From an uncultured Pseudobdellovibrionaceae bacterium (GTDB lineage Bacteria; Bdellovibrionota; Bdellovibrionia; Bdellovibrionales; Bdellovibrionaceae): a stretch of DNA of 6,049 nucleotides. Under the pieces are notes generated by a model. That model did not search any database. It was not told the DNA's origin and was given only the letters and a program-made list of their open reading frames with translations. Within the stretch, counting starts at the first letter, position 1. Every line of letters begins with the position of its first letter. The DNA lies in contig CALCCV010000375.1 in NCBI GenBank assembly GCA_937900305.1, positions 1 through 6,049 on the forward strand, given 5' to 3'. A program made the position numbers and the translations under genes. Shown piece by piece: positions 5,951 through 6,049 of this stretch.

Positions 5951-6000
5951 CCAAATCTCAACTCCTGAGTTTTTGAAAACTGTCGATGAAAAGGCATGGG

Positions 6001-6049
6001 AGATCGGAAGAGCACACGTCTGAACTCCAGTCACGGCTACAGATATCGT
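6001..6049 (+). other. Illumina TruSeq-type adapter read-through (artefact)
   Basis: From 6001 the sequence begins AGATCGGAAGAGCACACGTC and continues as the full 34-nt indexed TruSeq adapter through CCAGTCAC at 6034. It is followed by GGCTAC (6035-6040), which equals a standard 6-nt index. The last nine bases (AGATATCGT) do not match the usual ATCTCGTAT directly; an 8-nt index GGCTACAG followed by ATCTCGT with one mismatch fits better. This is library adapter left at a contig end and is not genomic. Confidence 0.98.

Noticed and set aside
5894..6000. Partial minus-strand coding region ending at the contig edge
   Set aside because: Only about 35 codons are visible, two frames are equally open and no motif is recognisable; it is reported as a finding rather than as a gene.

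Overview
This window looks like a short, complete assembly contig from a Gram-negative bacterium, not an internal slice of a chromosome. The left edge cuts into a gene. The last 49 bases are Illumina TruSeq-type adapter, so biological sequence ends at about position 6000. Base composition is balanced. A lipobox-like cysteine, Sec-exported proteins, TTG starts, ATGA-coupled genes and a secreted Cys/Gly-rich protein ending in an ITGPDG/ITGPHT tail suggest Bdellovibrionota (Bdellovibrio-like) or a related deltaproteobacterial lineage. That assignment is inference from protein style, not from a marker gene.

Layout. (1) 3-1304 (+): the 3' part of a lipoprotein gene whose mature cysteine sits at the contig edge; the body has an order of motifs reminiscent of atypical (HipA/FAM20/PI3K-like) kinases. 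(2) 1317-2651 (-): a convergent gene 12 bp away encoding an ATP-grasp-like enzyme whose motif order suggests circular permutation, as in glutathionylspermidine synthetase. (3) 2652-2808: a divergent intergenic region with candidate promoters for both strands and two perfect inverted repeats. (4) 2809-4166 (+): a two-gene unit, exodeoxyribonuclease III (xth) followed by an FxsA-family membrane protein that overlaps it by 4 bases. (5) 4167-4363: intergenic, with a hairpin plus T-runs that is either the terminator of xth-fxsA or a leader element of the next gene. (6) 4364-5872 (+): a TTG-started secreted protein with 16 cysteines in its middle, a Gly-rich low-complexity second half and a short collagen-like tail. 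(7) 5873-6000: a strong hairpin whose T-rich side faces the minus strand, suggesting a convergent gene lost beyond the contig end. (8) 6001-6049: adapter.

The genes do not form one obvious pathway. Only xth and fxsA have sequence evidence for co-expression. Two of the five proteins are predicted to be exported and one is an inner-membrane protein. The most novel-looking proteins are the kinase-like lipoprotein, the permuted ATP-grasp protein and the Cys/Gly-rich secreted protein. No CRISPR array, tRNA, rRNA, insertion sequence or recognisable defence or phage gene was seen.
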